Part shown: one piece after another, positions 51,201 to 59,206 of the stretch
Numbering within the stretch: the first letter of the stretch is position 1
Layout: the number at the start of each line of letters is the position of its first letter
Assembly: GCF_024169515.1 (NCBI RefSeq)
Contig: NZ_JAMKCQ010000001.1
Coordinates: forward strand, 1,550,001 to 1,614,000
DNA: 64,000 nt
DNA from: Erwinia aphidicola
GTDB taxonomy: Bacteria > Pseudomonadota > Gammaproteobacteria > Enterobacterales > Enterobacteriaceae
Direction of reading: 5' to 3'
The notes under the pieces: generated by a model
Seen by the model: only the letters and a program-made list of their open reading frames with translations
What the model was told of the DNA's origin: nothing
Database searches by the model: none
Program-made: the position numbers and the translations under genes

Positions 51201-52298
51201 GCTGTCACCGGATTTCAGTGCCTGCTGGGCAGACGCCAGCTGGCCGTAAAAGCGCGCATCGGCGGCCTGCTGCTGGCGCTGCTGGCTGTCGCTGCCGCCC
51301 AGCTTAGCGGCGCGGTCGAGGTAGTCCGCCGCTTTCGCGTAGTCGCCGCTGCGCTGCGCTACATAACCGAGCCCGGCCAGCGCATCCGCATCTTCCGGGT
51401 TGGTTTGCAGCACCTGGTCGAAGGCGCTCTGCGCACCGGAGACATCACCGCTGTTGAGGGCGGTAAAGCCCTGGCCTTTCGCGGCACCGCCCACGTTCTT
51501 ACGGTAATAGTCCAGCACCGTTTTATCCTGCGGATGGCGCTGCTGGTAGTTCTGATACAGCGGCGCATCCCCCGGCTGTGGACCGAGCCACAGCAGCCCC
51601 TGGCGCAGGGAGCGGTCAGCATCGGCGTTACCGTCGGCCAGGCTCTCCAGGGTTTGTAGCCCTTCGCGGCGCGTCGACTCCTGATACGTCAGCGCTTTGC
51701 CGAGCGCCAGCTTCGCGCCGGTATCCTGCGGATGCTGTGCCGCGAACTGGCGCAGGTTATCCACCGCCTGCGGCAGCAGCGCGCGGTCGCCAGCCATGGT
51801 CAGGTAGTATTCTGCCGCCACGCTGGCCGGCGGCTCATTACCGCTAAAGGTGTTGCGCCAGGTTTGCAGCGCGGCGGCGGTGTTGCCGCTGCGCGCCTGC
51901 TGGCGGGCCAGCGACAGCTGCGCGGCCGGAATGGTTTGCAGCTGGCGCGCGTTATCCAGCTCCACCAGGCGCGCGTCCTGCGGGGAGACCTGGCTTAAAC
52001 GCGCGCGCCATTTGGCGGCAGCGGCGCCGTCGCCGCTCTGCTGCGACCACAGCGCCATCAGGTACAGCGCCTGGGTGTTATTGCCGTCAACCATCAGCAC
52101 TTTGTTCAGCGCATCACGCGCCAGCTCGTCATGGGCTTTCTGGTGCCAGTAGTTGGCCTGGTCAAACAGCGCCTGAATCGCCGGGTTGCTCTCCGCCGCC
52201 ATCAGCGGGCCGGCGAGCATCGACAGGGCAAAGCCGCCGGCGATCGCCCAGCGCTGGCGAATTCTGGCGGTAATCGGGGTGAGCCTGGTTTTCATCAT
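48252..52298 (-). CDS. bcsC: Cellulose export protein BcsC (type I operon), long form
   Basis: A 1348-residue precursor starting at ATGATG overlapping the bcsB stop, with AGAAGA upstream. The signal peptide ends LMAAES near residue 35. A very long TPR region follows (about 40-830) with repeats such as ALAGLGYVAQRSGDYAKAADYLDRA and LRLDLARIYQQQGDSAAAAGVM. A linker and a C-terminal barrel (about 1010-1348) come next, with KIDLGSTPLGQDLSTMVGG and the terminal strand STAQLYFRYMLGGK. It exports cellulose through the envelope. It is about 460 residues longer than the BcsC of the neighbouring operon, so the two are not recent duplicates. Confidence 0.95.
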   Translation of the reverse strand: MMKTRLTPITARIRQRWAIAGGFALSMLAGPLMAAESNPAIQALFDQANYWHQKAHDELARDALNKVLMVDGNNTQALYLMALWSQQSGDGAAAAKWRARLSQVSPQDARLVELDNARQLQTIPAAQLSLARQQARSGNTAAALQTWRNTFSGNEPPASVAAEYYLTMAGDRALLPQAVDNLRQFAAQHPQDTGAKLALGKALTYQESTRREGLQTLESLADGNADADRSLRQGLLWLGPQPGDAPLYQNYQQRHPQDKTVLDYYRKNVGGAAKGQGFTALNSGDVSGAQSAFDQVLQTNPEDADALAGLGYVAQRSGDYAKAADYLDRAAKLGGSDSQQRQQQAADARFYGQLASAQQALKSGDSAQALSLSAPLTQAAGEKGVAAKLFRADVLRRNNQLDQAEQTYRDVLASDANNRPAKEGLFYVLRQKGNTAEANTLLASLPASVREAVTPRPVATSDPVRRDAKQALAAGNPQRAISILHQGMQRFPNDGWLRLDLARIYQQQGDSAAAAGVMQPAFRNGASSNEVYAAALFASESGAWAQAQSLLSRIPPRSQNAEMRTLAQRVNFNQQMSVAQQYLAQGANAAAANTLKALAVNPPANPADAGNLAKGLAQAGDMTSAVAVVRNNMQRGVQGNAGDYAAQVAVLNQAGLNAEAQTFLSNPELQARSTSTQLAGIRNGGLINEVDDLRERKQYAAAYDKLIGALQKDPQNSDLMFAMARLYQSGKMNKEAAVVYDYLMTRDTPTQDAREGAINSALALNDVPKARALASGLQGEPSPQRLLLLARVAEAEGDHNQALSYLRTAKGKMIGLDGSTVGSSAGIGGLTLADNPFINRTTLSVRKSPSVYGNTMPWQQSPDARDYRDIDGVSVVGGGTQVATQQSQTLHQIDTMMDELQKDTGTWVQGGIQIRGRDGENGLSKLTEAKAPLTWSSSPLGDARFDFTVTPMTLSAGSASGDAFRRLGTGAASVATSNLIQNIKNEQAYYSGLTAAEKTVFDAANPGVGAALTNLSGIDSADYNPFTNGGQSNLQTLNNNSTLAKYLAASSRKVNVDTASDSASDSQTANGVELNLALSGDSYKIDLGSTPLGQDLSTMVGGVKWAPKLTDYLTLILTGERRAVTDSLLSYVGVKDSYSGKSWGQVTKNGGNALLSYDDGDAGFYFGGGGYSYIGENVASNSALMGSAGAYVRPFHYSDRELKTGINISWMDFSKNLSNFTYGQGGYFSPQNYISVSFPVDFSQTYDDLSVKVGGSAGYQSYTQDKSAYFPNNPDYQSLLEDAVTAGYAKEAYFSGGSKSGIGYNLHAGADYKINKDVTIGGQVGYDTFGDYNESTAQLYFRYMLGGK

Positions 52299-54805
52299 TC
52301 TTTCTTCTCGCCAGAGGAACGGGGATCGCTTTTCGGGTGCAGACGACGCCATGAGTGGCGCTTCAGCAGCACATACACGCTCAGGCCAACCACGGTGGAA
52401 CAGAACAGCGCCAGCAGGGCCAGCAGCACCGCATGCTGATTGGCATACCACACCACCATCCTGTACCACGGCATCTGCCCGCTCGGGAACATCGCGCCGA
52501 CGCGGAAGCTGCGGATACCGTTCTCATCGGTGATGATGGCGGTATCGCCGCGGATCCCCGCGTTAATCCGTGCCGAGGTCATGTCGCCGTGCAGGCGCGA
52601 CAGCTGGTTATCGTCAGTGGCGACGGTCATCACCACCAGGCGACTGCTGTTCCACGGCGAGCGATAGCTGACAAAACCGCGCCAGTCTTCGTTGGAGGAG
52701 AAGTAACGGTCGGCGTCCAGCGTCTGACGATACCAGTCGCCGGTCAGCCAGCCGCGCAGGTTATCCAGCGTGTTTGGCACTTTGACGCCGAGCGTGCGGT
52801 TGTTCACCTTATAAGGGGAAGCCGCCAGCATCTCGCGGTTAAAATGGGTTTGCGCCAGGGTGGAGACCGACAGCACGTCGCTGTTTTCCAGACGCCCGCG
52901 CAGCGAACCGCTGGCCGGAATACCAAACATCACGCTGTTATGGCTCAGCGCCACGCCGGTGGCATTACCCGAGCGGCCAGCCATATCCAGCAGGGTGCTG
53001 ATCTCCGCATTGCTCGGCTGCTCTGGCAGCATTAGCACGGTCTGCGAGTAGTCGGCCAGGCGCGAGAACGGGAACGAGGCGCCGACGAAGTAAGAGAGGT
53101 TCGGCAGCAGCGTAAAGTGACGGGTATGGCTCAGATCGATAAACGAATCATCCTCAATCCGGCTCTTGATGTTGTTGTTGGTCAGCACGCTGCACGGCGC
53201 GCTGGCCTTCGGCTTGATGTTGAAATAGAGCTGCATCTGGTTGTCGCCGTAAATCAGGTACGGGTCCAGCTTCAGCGTGTATTTCTCCTGGCGCGCATCG
53301 CCGCCCAGACGGTGCCAGATGTTCTCCAGCAGGCCGACTTTATTGACGGTCAGGTTGCGCAGGAAGGTGCCGTTCAGCGTCACGTTGAGCAGCGAGTTAT
53401 CTTCATCAATCCAGCTTTCCGACGGGAAGCGATAGTTGAGCTGCACCGGAATTGTGTCGCCGTCCCACAGGAACAGGTCCGGCGCGGCGCGGAAATTGAC
53501 GCGCAGCGCATCATGCCAGATGCCGGTGGTGGTCAGGCTCTGGTCTTTGCGCAGCAGCTCGCTCAGGCGCACCGGGCGATCGGTGTTGATCCAGCGCGGC
53601 GCGTCGTATGGCTTGCTTAATGGCATAGTCTGGTTGGCGACGTTCAGCGCAGCGTCGTCGAGGTTGAGCGGCTGCAGCAGGCGCCAGCTGGCCTGACGCA
53701 GCTGGTCGTCATCTTTCCCGACCACCAGCAGCAGCTTGTACACCGGATTATCCGGGTTGTCGACGATCTGCACAGACGGGCCTGCGCTATCCGGTAAGGT
53801 CAGGCTGCCAATCTTCTCGCCGGGATGGCCGAACACCACGCCGTTTTTCTCCGGCAGCTGGCCGCGCAGCACCGGGAAGCTGATGCCGCGATAGTCGGCC
53901 TGAATCCCCATCCAGGAAGCGAGGATCGCCGCCGCGCTAACTTCACCCGGGGAAACGTTGTCGCCGAACACCATCGCCACTGTCGCCGGGCTCATGCGCA
54001 GCGGGTCGATAAACGGACGCGGGAAGTTGCGCAGGCTGGTACCGATATTCAGCTGCTGGCCTTCCAGCGCCAGCGAGGTTTTCGGCAGAATGGTGACCTG
54101 ATACTGCTGGGCGCTGTCGCGCTCGCACAGCAGCCGATCGGCATCGTTAATTTTAAAGCTCAGGTTGTTGCTGGAGACCACCATCGCCGCCGGAATATCC
54201 AGCTGGTAATCTTCGCTGGCACGATCGGAAGCGCTAAGCGGCAGCGTACCCAGCGGCTGGCCGTTTAGCATCAGCTGCAGGGAAGTATTGCGCGCCGCCA
54301 GCGCCTGCGACACTTTCAGCGACAGGTTAAGACGGGCGTTGGTGACCACCTCATCCGTTGGCAGGGTGAAGACAATACCGGACTGCAGCTGACCGCCTGT
54401 CAGGGTGATACCCTGCTTCTGCCCCATCTGCGCCACGCTGACGGTGCTGGTCAGCGGCTGATTGAGCACCGCAACCGCAGCGGGAGGGGTTTCATCGCTT
54501 ATGGCAGGCAGCGGCGGTAAACCGGCAGGCATCGCGCTGGTGCCCGGCGGCAGTGCCGCTTCATCACCGGCCGGTAAGTTCTCTTCGGCCGCAGCCGCAG
54601 GCCGATCGTTCTCCACCGCCGGGGCGGTCATGGTCGACATCTCCGGGCTGGTGCTCTGCGCTGGGGTTGCCGCGCCGACGTCCGCCGGCGGCGGGATATC
54701 GGACAGCGCGCTGCTGTCCTGCGTCACGCTGGTCGGGTCGGCCTGCACGCTGCTCAGGGTCAGCATGCTACTCAGGCAGAGTGCTCGCAGTAATAATGGC
54801 TTCAT
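52295..54805 (-). CDS. bcsB: Cellulose synthase subunit BcsB (type I operon)
   Basis: An 836-residue periplasmic subunit with a signal peptide (to about residue 22). A low-complexity Pro/Ala/Glu-rich segment covers residues about 25-115, followed by BcsB domains with LQSGIVFTLPTDEVVTNARLNLSL. The C-terminal TM anchor is near 790-812 (HAVLLALLALFCSTVVGLSVYVLL). It pairs with BcsA of the same operon, whose stop overlaps its start (ATGA). The acidic, proline-rich N-terminal insert is absent from the type II BcsB in this window. Confidence 0.94.
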   Translation of the reverse strand: MKPLLLRALCLSSMLTLSSVQADPTSVTQDSSALSDIPPPADVGAATPAQSTSPEMSTMTAPAVENDRPAAAAEENLPAGDEAALPPGTSAMPAGLPPLPAISDETPPAAVAVLNQPLTSTVSVAQMGQKQGITLTGGQLQSGIVFTLPTDEVVTNARLNLSLKVSQALAARNTSLQLMLNGQPLGTLPLSASDRASEDYQLDIPAAMVVSSNNLSFKINDADRLLCERDSAQQYQVTILPKTSLALEGQQLNIGTSLRNFPRPFIDPLRMSPATVAMVFGDNVSPGEVSAAAILASWMGIQADYRGISFPVLRGQLPEKNGVVFGHPGEKIGSLTLPDSAGPSVQIVDNPDNPVYKLLLVVGKDDDQLRQASWRLLQPLNLDDAALNVANQTMPLSKPYDAPRWINTDRPVRLSELLRKDQSLTTTGIWHDALRVNFRAAPDLFLWDGDTIPVQLNYRFPSESWIDEDNSLLNVTLNGTFLRNLTVNKVGLLENIWHRLGGDARQEKYTLKLDPYLIYGDNQMQLYFNIKPKASAPCSVLTNNNIKSRIEDDSFIDLSHTRHFTLLPNLSYFVGASFPFSRLADYSQTVLMLPEQPSNAEISTLLDMAGRSGNATGVALSHNSVMFGIPASGSLRGRLENSDVLSVSTLAQTHFNREMLAASPYKVNNRTLGVKVPNTLDNLRGWLTGDWYRQTLDADRYFSSNEDWRGFVSYRSPWNSSRLVVMTVATDDNQLSRLHGDMTSARINAGIRGDTAIITDENGIRSFRVGAMFPSGQMPWYRMVVWYANQHAVLLALLALFCSTVVGLSVYVLLKRHSWRRLHPKSDPRSSGEKKE

Positions 54806-56901
54806 ACTGCGCTATCCTCTTCCACGTGCGCCTGCTGTTTCTTTCTGGCGCGGCTGTCTTTCCAGCTCAGCCAGAACAGTTCAAATACGGTACGGATGAT
54901 ATTCAGCAGCGAGCGCAGCGGATTATCTTTCGGGCCTTCCGGCTGGATCCACGCATCGGCGCGCGCCAGCACCACGCGCACCAGTTCACGGCGGCGCGAC
55001 AGCGGCATTTCGTGGAACTGCAGGCGGATAACGCCATCTTCTGCGCCAATGATCTGCACCGGAATGGAGATGGTGCCGGACTCCAGCATCACGTCAATCG
55101 CTTCGATTTCATCATTTTCATGGCGCTGGTCCGGGGCGCTTATCTGCGCGCCGCCCATCGACAGGTTGATGGTGCTGCTGCGCGACGAAATGCCGCTGGC
55201 GTAGTGGATCACCACCGGCAGGTGGACATCGATACGGATGGTTTTACGCACCTGCTTAGTTTCACGCGCCACGGCAATGGCCGCCATCAGGATGATCAGG
55301 CTGAAGGTCGCCCAGCCGACGTTGAGCGCAATCACGTACGGGTCAACGCCAAAATAGTTATGGCCGACGGCGCGAACCACGCCGCTCACCACGCCAATCA
55401 GCAGCAGCAGGGCGCAGATCACGTGCGGGCGCACGATGTTAAAGTCGAAGAAGCCGACATCCAGCAGGCCGCCCTTATCCGTCACGTTGAACTTGCCGTG
55501 CTTGGGCGAAATCATCGTCAGGAGGGTCGGGATCACCAGGTGGAACGCCATCACCGTTTCGTAAATCTCGCCCCAGAAGGTGGCGCGGAAGCGGCCATTC
55601 ATCCGCGAGTTGACGTACAGCGACATCACCAGGTGCGGCAGCACGTAGGCGAAGATCAGGCTGGCGGACGAGTGAATGATATTCAGGTTAAACAGCAGGT
55701 AGGCCAGCGGCGCGGTCAGGAAGATGACGCGCGGCAGGCCGAACTGGAAGTGCAGCATGGCGTTGAGGTAGCACAGGCGCTGCTGCCACTTCAGACCGCG
55801 GCCAAACAGCGGATTATCCACGCGGAAGATCTGCGTCATACCGCGCGCCCAACGGGTACGCTGTACGATATGCAGACCCAGGCGTTCGGTCGCGAGGCCC
55901 GCCGCCAGCGGGATCGCCAGGAAGGCTGAGCCCCAGCCGAGGCGCTGCATCTTCAGCGCGGTGTGCGCATCTTCGGTCACGGTTTCCACCGCGAAGCCGC
56001 CAATCTCTTCCAGCGCTGAGCGACGGATCACGGCACAGGAGCCGCAGAAAAAGGTGGCGTTCCAGTTGTCGTTACCCTGCTGGACCGGGCCGTAGAACAG
56101 TGCGCCCTCGTTCGGGATTTCTCGCGCCGCTTTCAGGTTGCGCTCGAACGGGTCCGGCGAGTAGAAGTAGTGCGGGGTCTGCAACAGCGCCAGCTTCTTA
56201 TCCTTCAGGAAGGCACCAACGGTGGCCTGCAGGAAGGTGCGGGTGGCGACGTGGTCGCAGTCAAATACGCAGATCAGCTCACCCTTGGTGATTTTCATCG
56301 CGTGGTTGAGGTTACCGGCTTTGGCGTGGCGGTTGTCATCACGGGTGATATAGCCGACGCCAACGTCTGCGGCGAAGCGGGCGAATTCGCTGCGCTTGCC
56401 ATCGTCCAGCAGGTAGATCTTGATCTTGTCGCGCGGGTAGTCGATGCACTGCGCGGCCAGAACGGTGTCGCGCACCACGTCGAGGCTTTCGTTGTAGCTC
56501 GGTACGTAGACATCGACGGTCGGCCACAGGCTGACATCGTCCGGCAGCGGCTCAATGGTTCGCTTAAGCGGCCATGAAGTTTGCAGGTAGCCGAGGATTA
56601 AAATAAGCCAGACATAGAGCTCGGCAATAAATAAGCCGATGCCGAGGATCGCTTCCACCTCGGAATTAAAATGCAGCGTTTCGGTTGCGCGCCAAAAAAT
56701 ATAACGCGTCGACATCATTGCCGAGAGAACCACCATCACCAGCGAGACTTTTTTGCTCTTGCTAAAGCCCAATAAAAACACGATAGCAATAGAGATTAAG
56801 CCAAAGATATATTGCTTCTGGCTGTCCATTGGGGTGATAACGATGACCGCAGCGATGGGGAATAATATCAGCAGCAGCAGATAGAACAGGACTTTGTTCA
56901 T
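54802..56901 (-). CDS. bcsA: Cellulose synthase catalytic subunit BcsA (type I operon)
   Basis: A 699-residue synthase lacking the long N-terminal extension of the type II BcsA. GT2 motifs are LDDGKRSEF (about 165), DCDHVATR (about 211), TEDAHTALK (about 307) and QRTRW (about 347). The PilZ domain has RKTIR (about 553) and NLSMGG, the c-di-GMP site. TM helices flank the catalytic domain. An ERIC element lies in the 209-bp gap between the upstream bcsQ and this gene, so its transcript contains that hairpin. Confidence 0.97.
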   Translation of the reverse strand: MNKVLFYLLLLILFPIAAVIVITPMDSQKQYIFGLISIAIVFLLGFSKSKKVSLVMVVLSAMMSTRYIFWRATETLHFNSEVEAILGIGLFIAELYVWLILILGYLQTSWPLKRTIEPLPDDVSLWPTVDVYVPSYNESLDVVRDTVLAAQCIDYPRDKIKIYLLDDGKRSEFARFAADVGVGYITRDDNRHAKAGNLNHAMKITKGELICVFDCDHVATRTFLQATVGAFLKDKKLALLQTPHYFYSPDPFERNLKAAREIPNEGALFYGPVQQGNDNWNATFFCGSCAVIRRSALEEIGGFAVETVTEDAHTALKMQRLGWGSAFLAIPLAAGLATERLGLHIVQRTRWARGMTQIFRVDNPLFGRGLKWQQRLCYLNAMLHFQFGLPRVIFLTAPLAYLLFNLNIIHSSASLIFAYVLPHLVMSLYVNSRMNGRFRATFWGEIYETVMAFHLVIPTLLTMISPKHGKFNVTDKGGLLDVGFFDFNIVRPHVICALLLLIGVVSGVVRAVGHNYFGVDPYVIALNVGWATFSLIILMAAIAVARETKQVRKTIRIDVHLPVVIHYASGISSRSSTINLSMGGAQISAPDQRHENDEIEAIDVMLESGTISIPVQIIGAEDGVIRLQFHEMPLSRRRELVRVVLARADAWIQPEGPKDNPLRSLLNIIRTVFELFWLSWKDSRARKKQQAHVEEDSAV

Positions 56902-56974
56902 AAGTCATCCTGAATACGTATAGTTATAATCGTGGCGCTGGCGCCACGCGTCTTCAGGCTTCCGTGCCCGGCGT

Positions 56975-57101
56975 TATACTCTTCATACTTCAAGCTGCAT
57001 GTGCGTTGGCTGCTCTCGTTCACCCGAATCACTTACTTCAGTAAGCTCATCGGGATTCGCTCATTTGCCGCCTTCCTGCAACTCGAATTATTTTGGGTAT
57101 A
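56975..57101. repeat. ERIC (intergenic repeat unit) element
   Basis: A 127-bp element, the canonical ERIC length, bounded by TATACTCTTCATACTTCAAG and TTCGAGTTGCAGG...TATA ends in inverse sense. It has the conserved core AGCTTACTGAAGTAAGTGA. It lies between bcsQ and bcsA within the type I operon and would form a long hairpin in the mRNA, which may stabilise or process it. Confidence 0.93.
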
Positions 57102-57110
57102 GGCCTAAAG

Positions 57111-57908
57111 TTAACGAGAGTTCAGCGGGGCGTGCATTTCGCCGTCACCGACTTTGATGTTAAGCAGCGCCGCAAGACGCTTGCCGACCAGCTCAATATC
57201 AAAGGCCGCGGCTGAGACCGGGCTAAAATCAAAAATCGACTGCTGGGAAGCGTTGGCCTCCGCCACGCTCTCATCGCGGTTGACCACGCCCAGCAGCCTG
57301 TCGCCAAGGCGCTGCTGCATAAAGGCGGTCACGTCGCGGCTGATATTGCGGCGGTTGTCGCTCTGGTTGAGCACAAAATAGTGACCGCTGCGATGGTTAA
57401 GCGCGCCGCCGATCATTTTTTCGTTCTCAATCTGCGGCAGCAGCGACAGAGAGGCGGTATCCGCCAGCATCACCACTAAATGCATATCGGCAAGTGCGGT
57501 CATAGCTTTAAGCGCCGGGCCTGGGCCTGGCGGGAAATCCGCGATAATCGCCAGGCCAGGATAGTTGAGGACGCTGTGCAGCCCGCGCGCGAGGAAGTTG
57601 GGGTCACGTGTCAGATTGTTTTCAAACTCAACGCGTTGCTCTTCGCTGACCTCCCCGTAAGGCAGGACAAAAATATTGCCGCCGGTGGTGAGGATCGACT
57701 GACTCCAGTCGGAAGATTCAGCTGATTTCGCCACAAAGCCACGTCCGTCGGCCAGCGGCACGCCAAAGTGCAGGCGCAGGGCGTTCTGCACGTCAAAATC
57801 GATAGCCAGCACCTTGCTGCCGCCGCGTGCGAGGGCATGAGCAAGGTTGGCCGCCATGGTGGTTTTACCCACACCGCCTTTAGGGGAGCAGACGCAAACT
57901 AACGGCAT
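57111..57908 (-). CDS. bcsQ: BcsQ, MinD/ParA-like ATPase (type I operon)
   Basis: A 265-residue ParA/MinD-like ATPase with a canonical deviant Walker A, SPKGGVGKTTMAANLAHAL (residues 8-26), unlike the RGGVGTT version in the type II operon. Further segments are IDFDVQNALRLHFG (switch I), ADFPPGPGPAL and VVNRDESVAEANASQQSIFD. It probably organises synthase complexes in the cell. It overlaps bcsO by ten bases. The ERIC element follows it before bcsA. Confidence 0.94.
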   Translation of the reverse strand: MPLVCVCSPKGGVGKTTMAANLAHALARGGSKVLAIDFDVQNALRLHFGVPLADGRGFVAKSAESSDWSQSILTTGGNIFVLPYGEVSEEQRVEFENNLTRDPNFLARGLHSVLNYPGLAIIADFPPGPGPALKAMTALADMHLVVMLADTASLSLLPQIENEKMIGGALNHRSGHYFVLNQSDNRRNISRDVTAFMQQRLGDRLLGVVNRDESVAEANASQQSIFDFSPVSAAAFDIELVGKRLAALLNIKVGDGEMHAPLNSR

Positions 57909-58600
57909 GAGGCAATTTTCTCCAGCAGGGGTTGTAACAACACATCCTTCGACAGCGCCTGAGGAGCAGGGGCCGCAGCCGGACTAAACAACTGTTTGAA
58001 GCTCGCGTTAACCGGGGCCGGAGCCGCCGTAACGGGCTGTGGGGCGGCCGCGGCCGCAACGGGCTGAGGCGCCTGAGCCACAGGGGCCGGGGCGCTTTGC
58101 ACGACCGGTTTAACCGGCGTGCTGGCTGACAGCTGTTCGAGCAGGGAAGAGCCAGCCATGGCAGTCTGGCGGGCAAGCGGCATGGCGCGCAGCGGCGCAG
58201 CATCCGCTACCGGTGTCGCCGCAGCGACGGGCTGCGCTGTTGCGACTTCAGGCGATCCCGCCTGCAGCGAGGCGGAAATACTGTCGAGCAGCGAGGCGCC
58301 GATCTTATCGTTAGCCATTGGCGCGGCCGCAACATAAGCGTGGACCGGTAAATGTGGTGCCACCGCAGGCATTTCCGCTGGCGGGGGGCTAAAGGCAGCG
58401 GAATCGATCGGCTGCGGTGCCGCCAGATCGATACGCTGACGGTTATCCAGCACCGACCCTGCGCCCTCATTCAGCAACTGTTTGATTATCGCCCAGTTGG
58501 TGCTGTCAGAATTGATCGCCTGCTCAGACATGTCTTTGAATTCAATATGGTTTGTTTGCGTTTTTTCTTTAAAACGCTGCAGGTCATCATAACTTTTCAT
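57899..58600 (-). CDS. bcsO: BcsO/BcsP-like proline-rich protein, first gene of the type I operon
   Basis: A 233-residue protein starting MKSYDDLQRFKEKTQTNHIE; this DDLxxF...FKDM start resembles the N-terminal motif of BcsO/BcsP proteins, so ATG 58600 is favoured over 58531. The rest is low-complexity Ala/Pro with short conserved islands (GASLLDSISASLQ, GSSLLEQLSASTP, NASFKQLFSP). Enterobacterial type I bcs operons encode such a Pro-rich protein ahead of bcsQ and use it with BcsD. The three islands look like repeated short linear motifs. No clear ribosome-binding site is visible. Confidence 0.78.
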   Translation of the reverse strand: MKSYDDLQRFKEKTQTNHIEFKDMSEQAINSDSTNWAIIKQLLNEGAGSVLDNRQRIDLAAPQPIDSAAFSPPPAEMPAVAPHLPVHAYVAAAPMANDKIGASLLDSISASLQAGSPEVATAQPVAAATPVADAAPLRAMPLARQTAMAGSSLLEQLSASTPVKPVVQSAPAPVAQAPQPVAAAAAPQPVTAAPAPVNASFKQLFSPAAAPAPQALSKDVLLQPLLEKIASCR

Positions 58601-59040
58601 GAGAATGATCGCGCAAGGTGGATGTTTTCGCGGCAATATAACATATAAATTTTAAATCACTCAGACTAATCTCATATCACAGATAAGGGGATTTGAAAGA
58701 ATAAATAACGTGAAATAAGTAAAATAATTAATTGCAGGGGTTATATATCAGCACAGTGATTATTTGCCTTAGGTGATTATTTCGCGTATTTCCTGACGAC
58801 CATTTCATTTAAATGAAATACCTTCCCCATATTTACGCTTTCCCGATGCGACGTTTTCCTTTTAATTATTAAGGCTATCCCATAATCCTCTGCTACCCAA
58901 AGAAAATTTGACATAAGTCACTGCGAAAGCCCTGTCCAACCTCCTGTTTCTTCGACCTGCCCTGATTGGGCTTAGGGAGGATAGATTAGGATGGTTTTTT
59001 ATACAGCATAGCAGCGCCAGAGAAATCATCCGTTTGGCTT
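58601..59040. other. AT-rich promoter-side region of the type I bcs operon
   Basis: About 440 bases with markedly lower GC than the surroundings and no credible gene on either strand. It must hold the bcsO promoter. TTGGGT-N17-TAGCCT on the minus strand (about 58860-58890) is a weak candidate. Nothing else could be supported. Confidence 0.5.
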
Positions 59041-59066
59041 AAGAATTTTGTGCGGTTGGGAAGAGA

Positions 59067-59188
59067 GGGCCGACCGGAAAAAAGGGTCGGCCCCTACAAA
59101 CGTCTGTGCGGCAACGTAGGGGTCGACCTTTCGTTTTGGTCGACCCGCAGAATTGAAAGGCCGACCGGAATAGATGGTCGGCCTCTAC
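59067..59188. repeat. Three REP-like hairpins downstream of dppF
   Basis: Three 9-bp stems: GGGCCGACC/GGTCGGCCC at 59067-59093 with CTAC, GTAG-headed GGGTCGACC/GGTCGACCC at 59116-59146, and AGGCCGACC/GGTCGGCCT at 59158-59184 with CTAC. The outer two share orientation and the middle one is inverted. They may protect or end the dpp message. Confidence 0.88.
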
Positions 59189-59206
59189 AGGATTGCCGCA
59201 GTCAGG

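Noticed and set aside
54553..55929. Plus-strand ORF of 458 codons opposite bcsB/bcsA
   Set aside because: It spans the junction of two well-supported minus-strand genes and has no recognisable domain.
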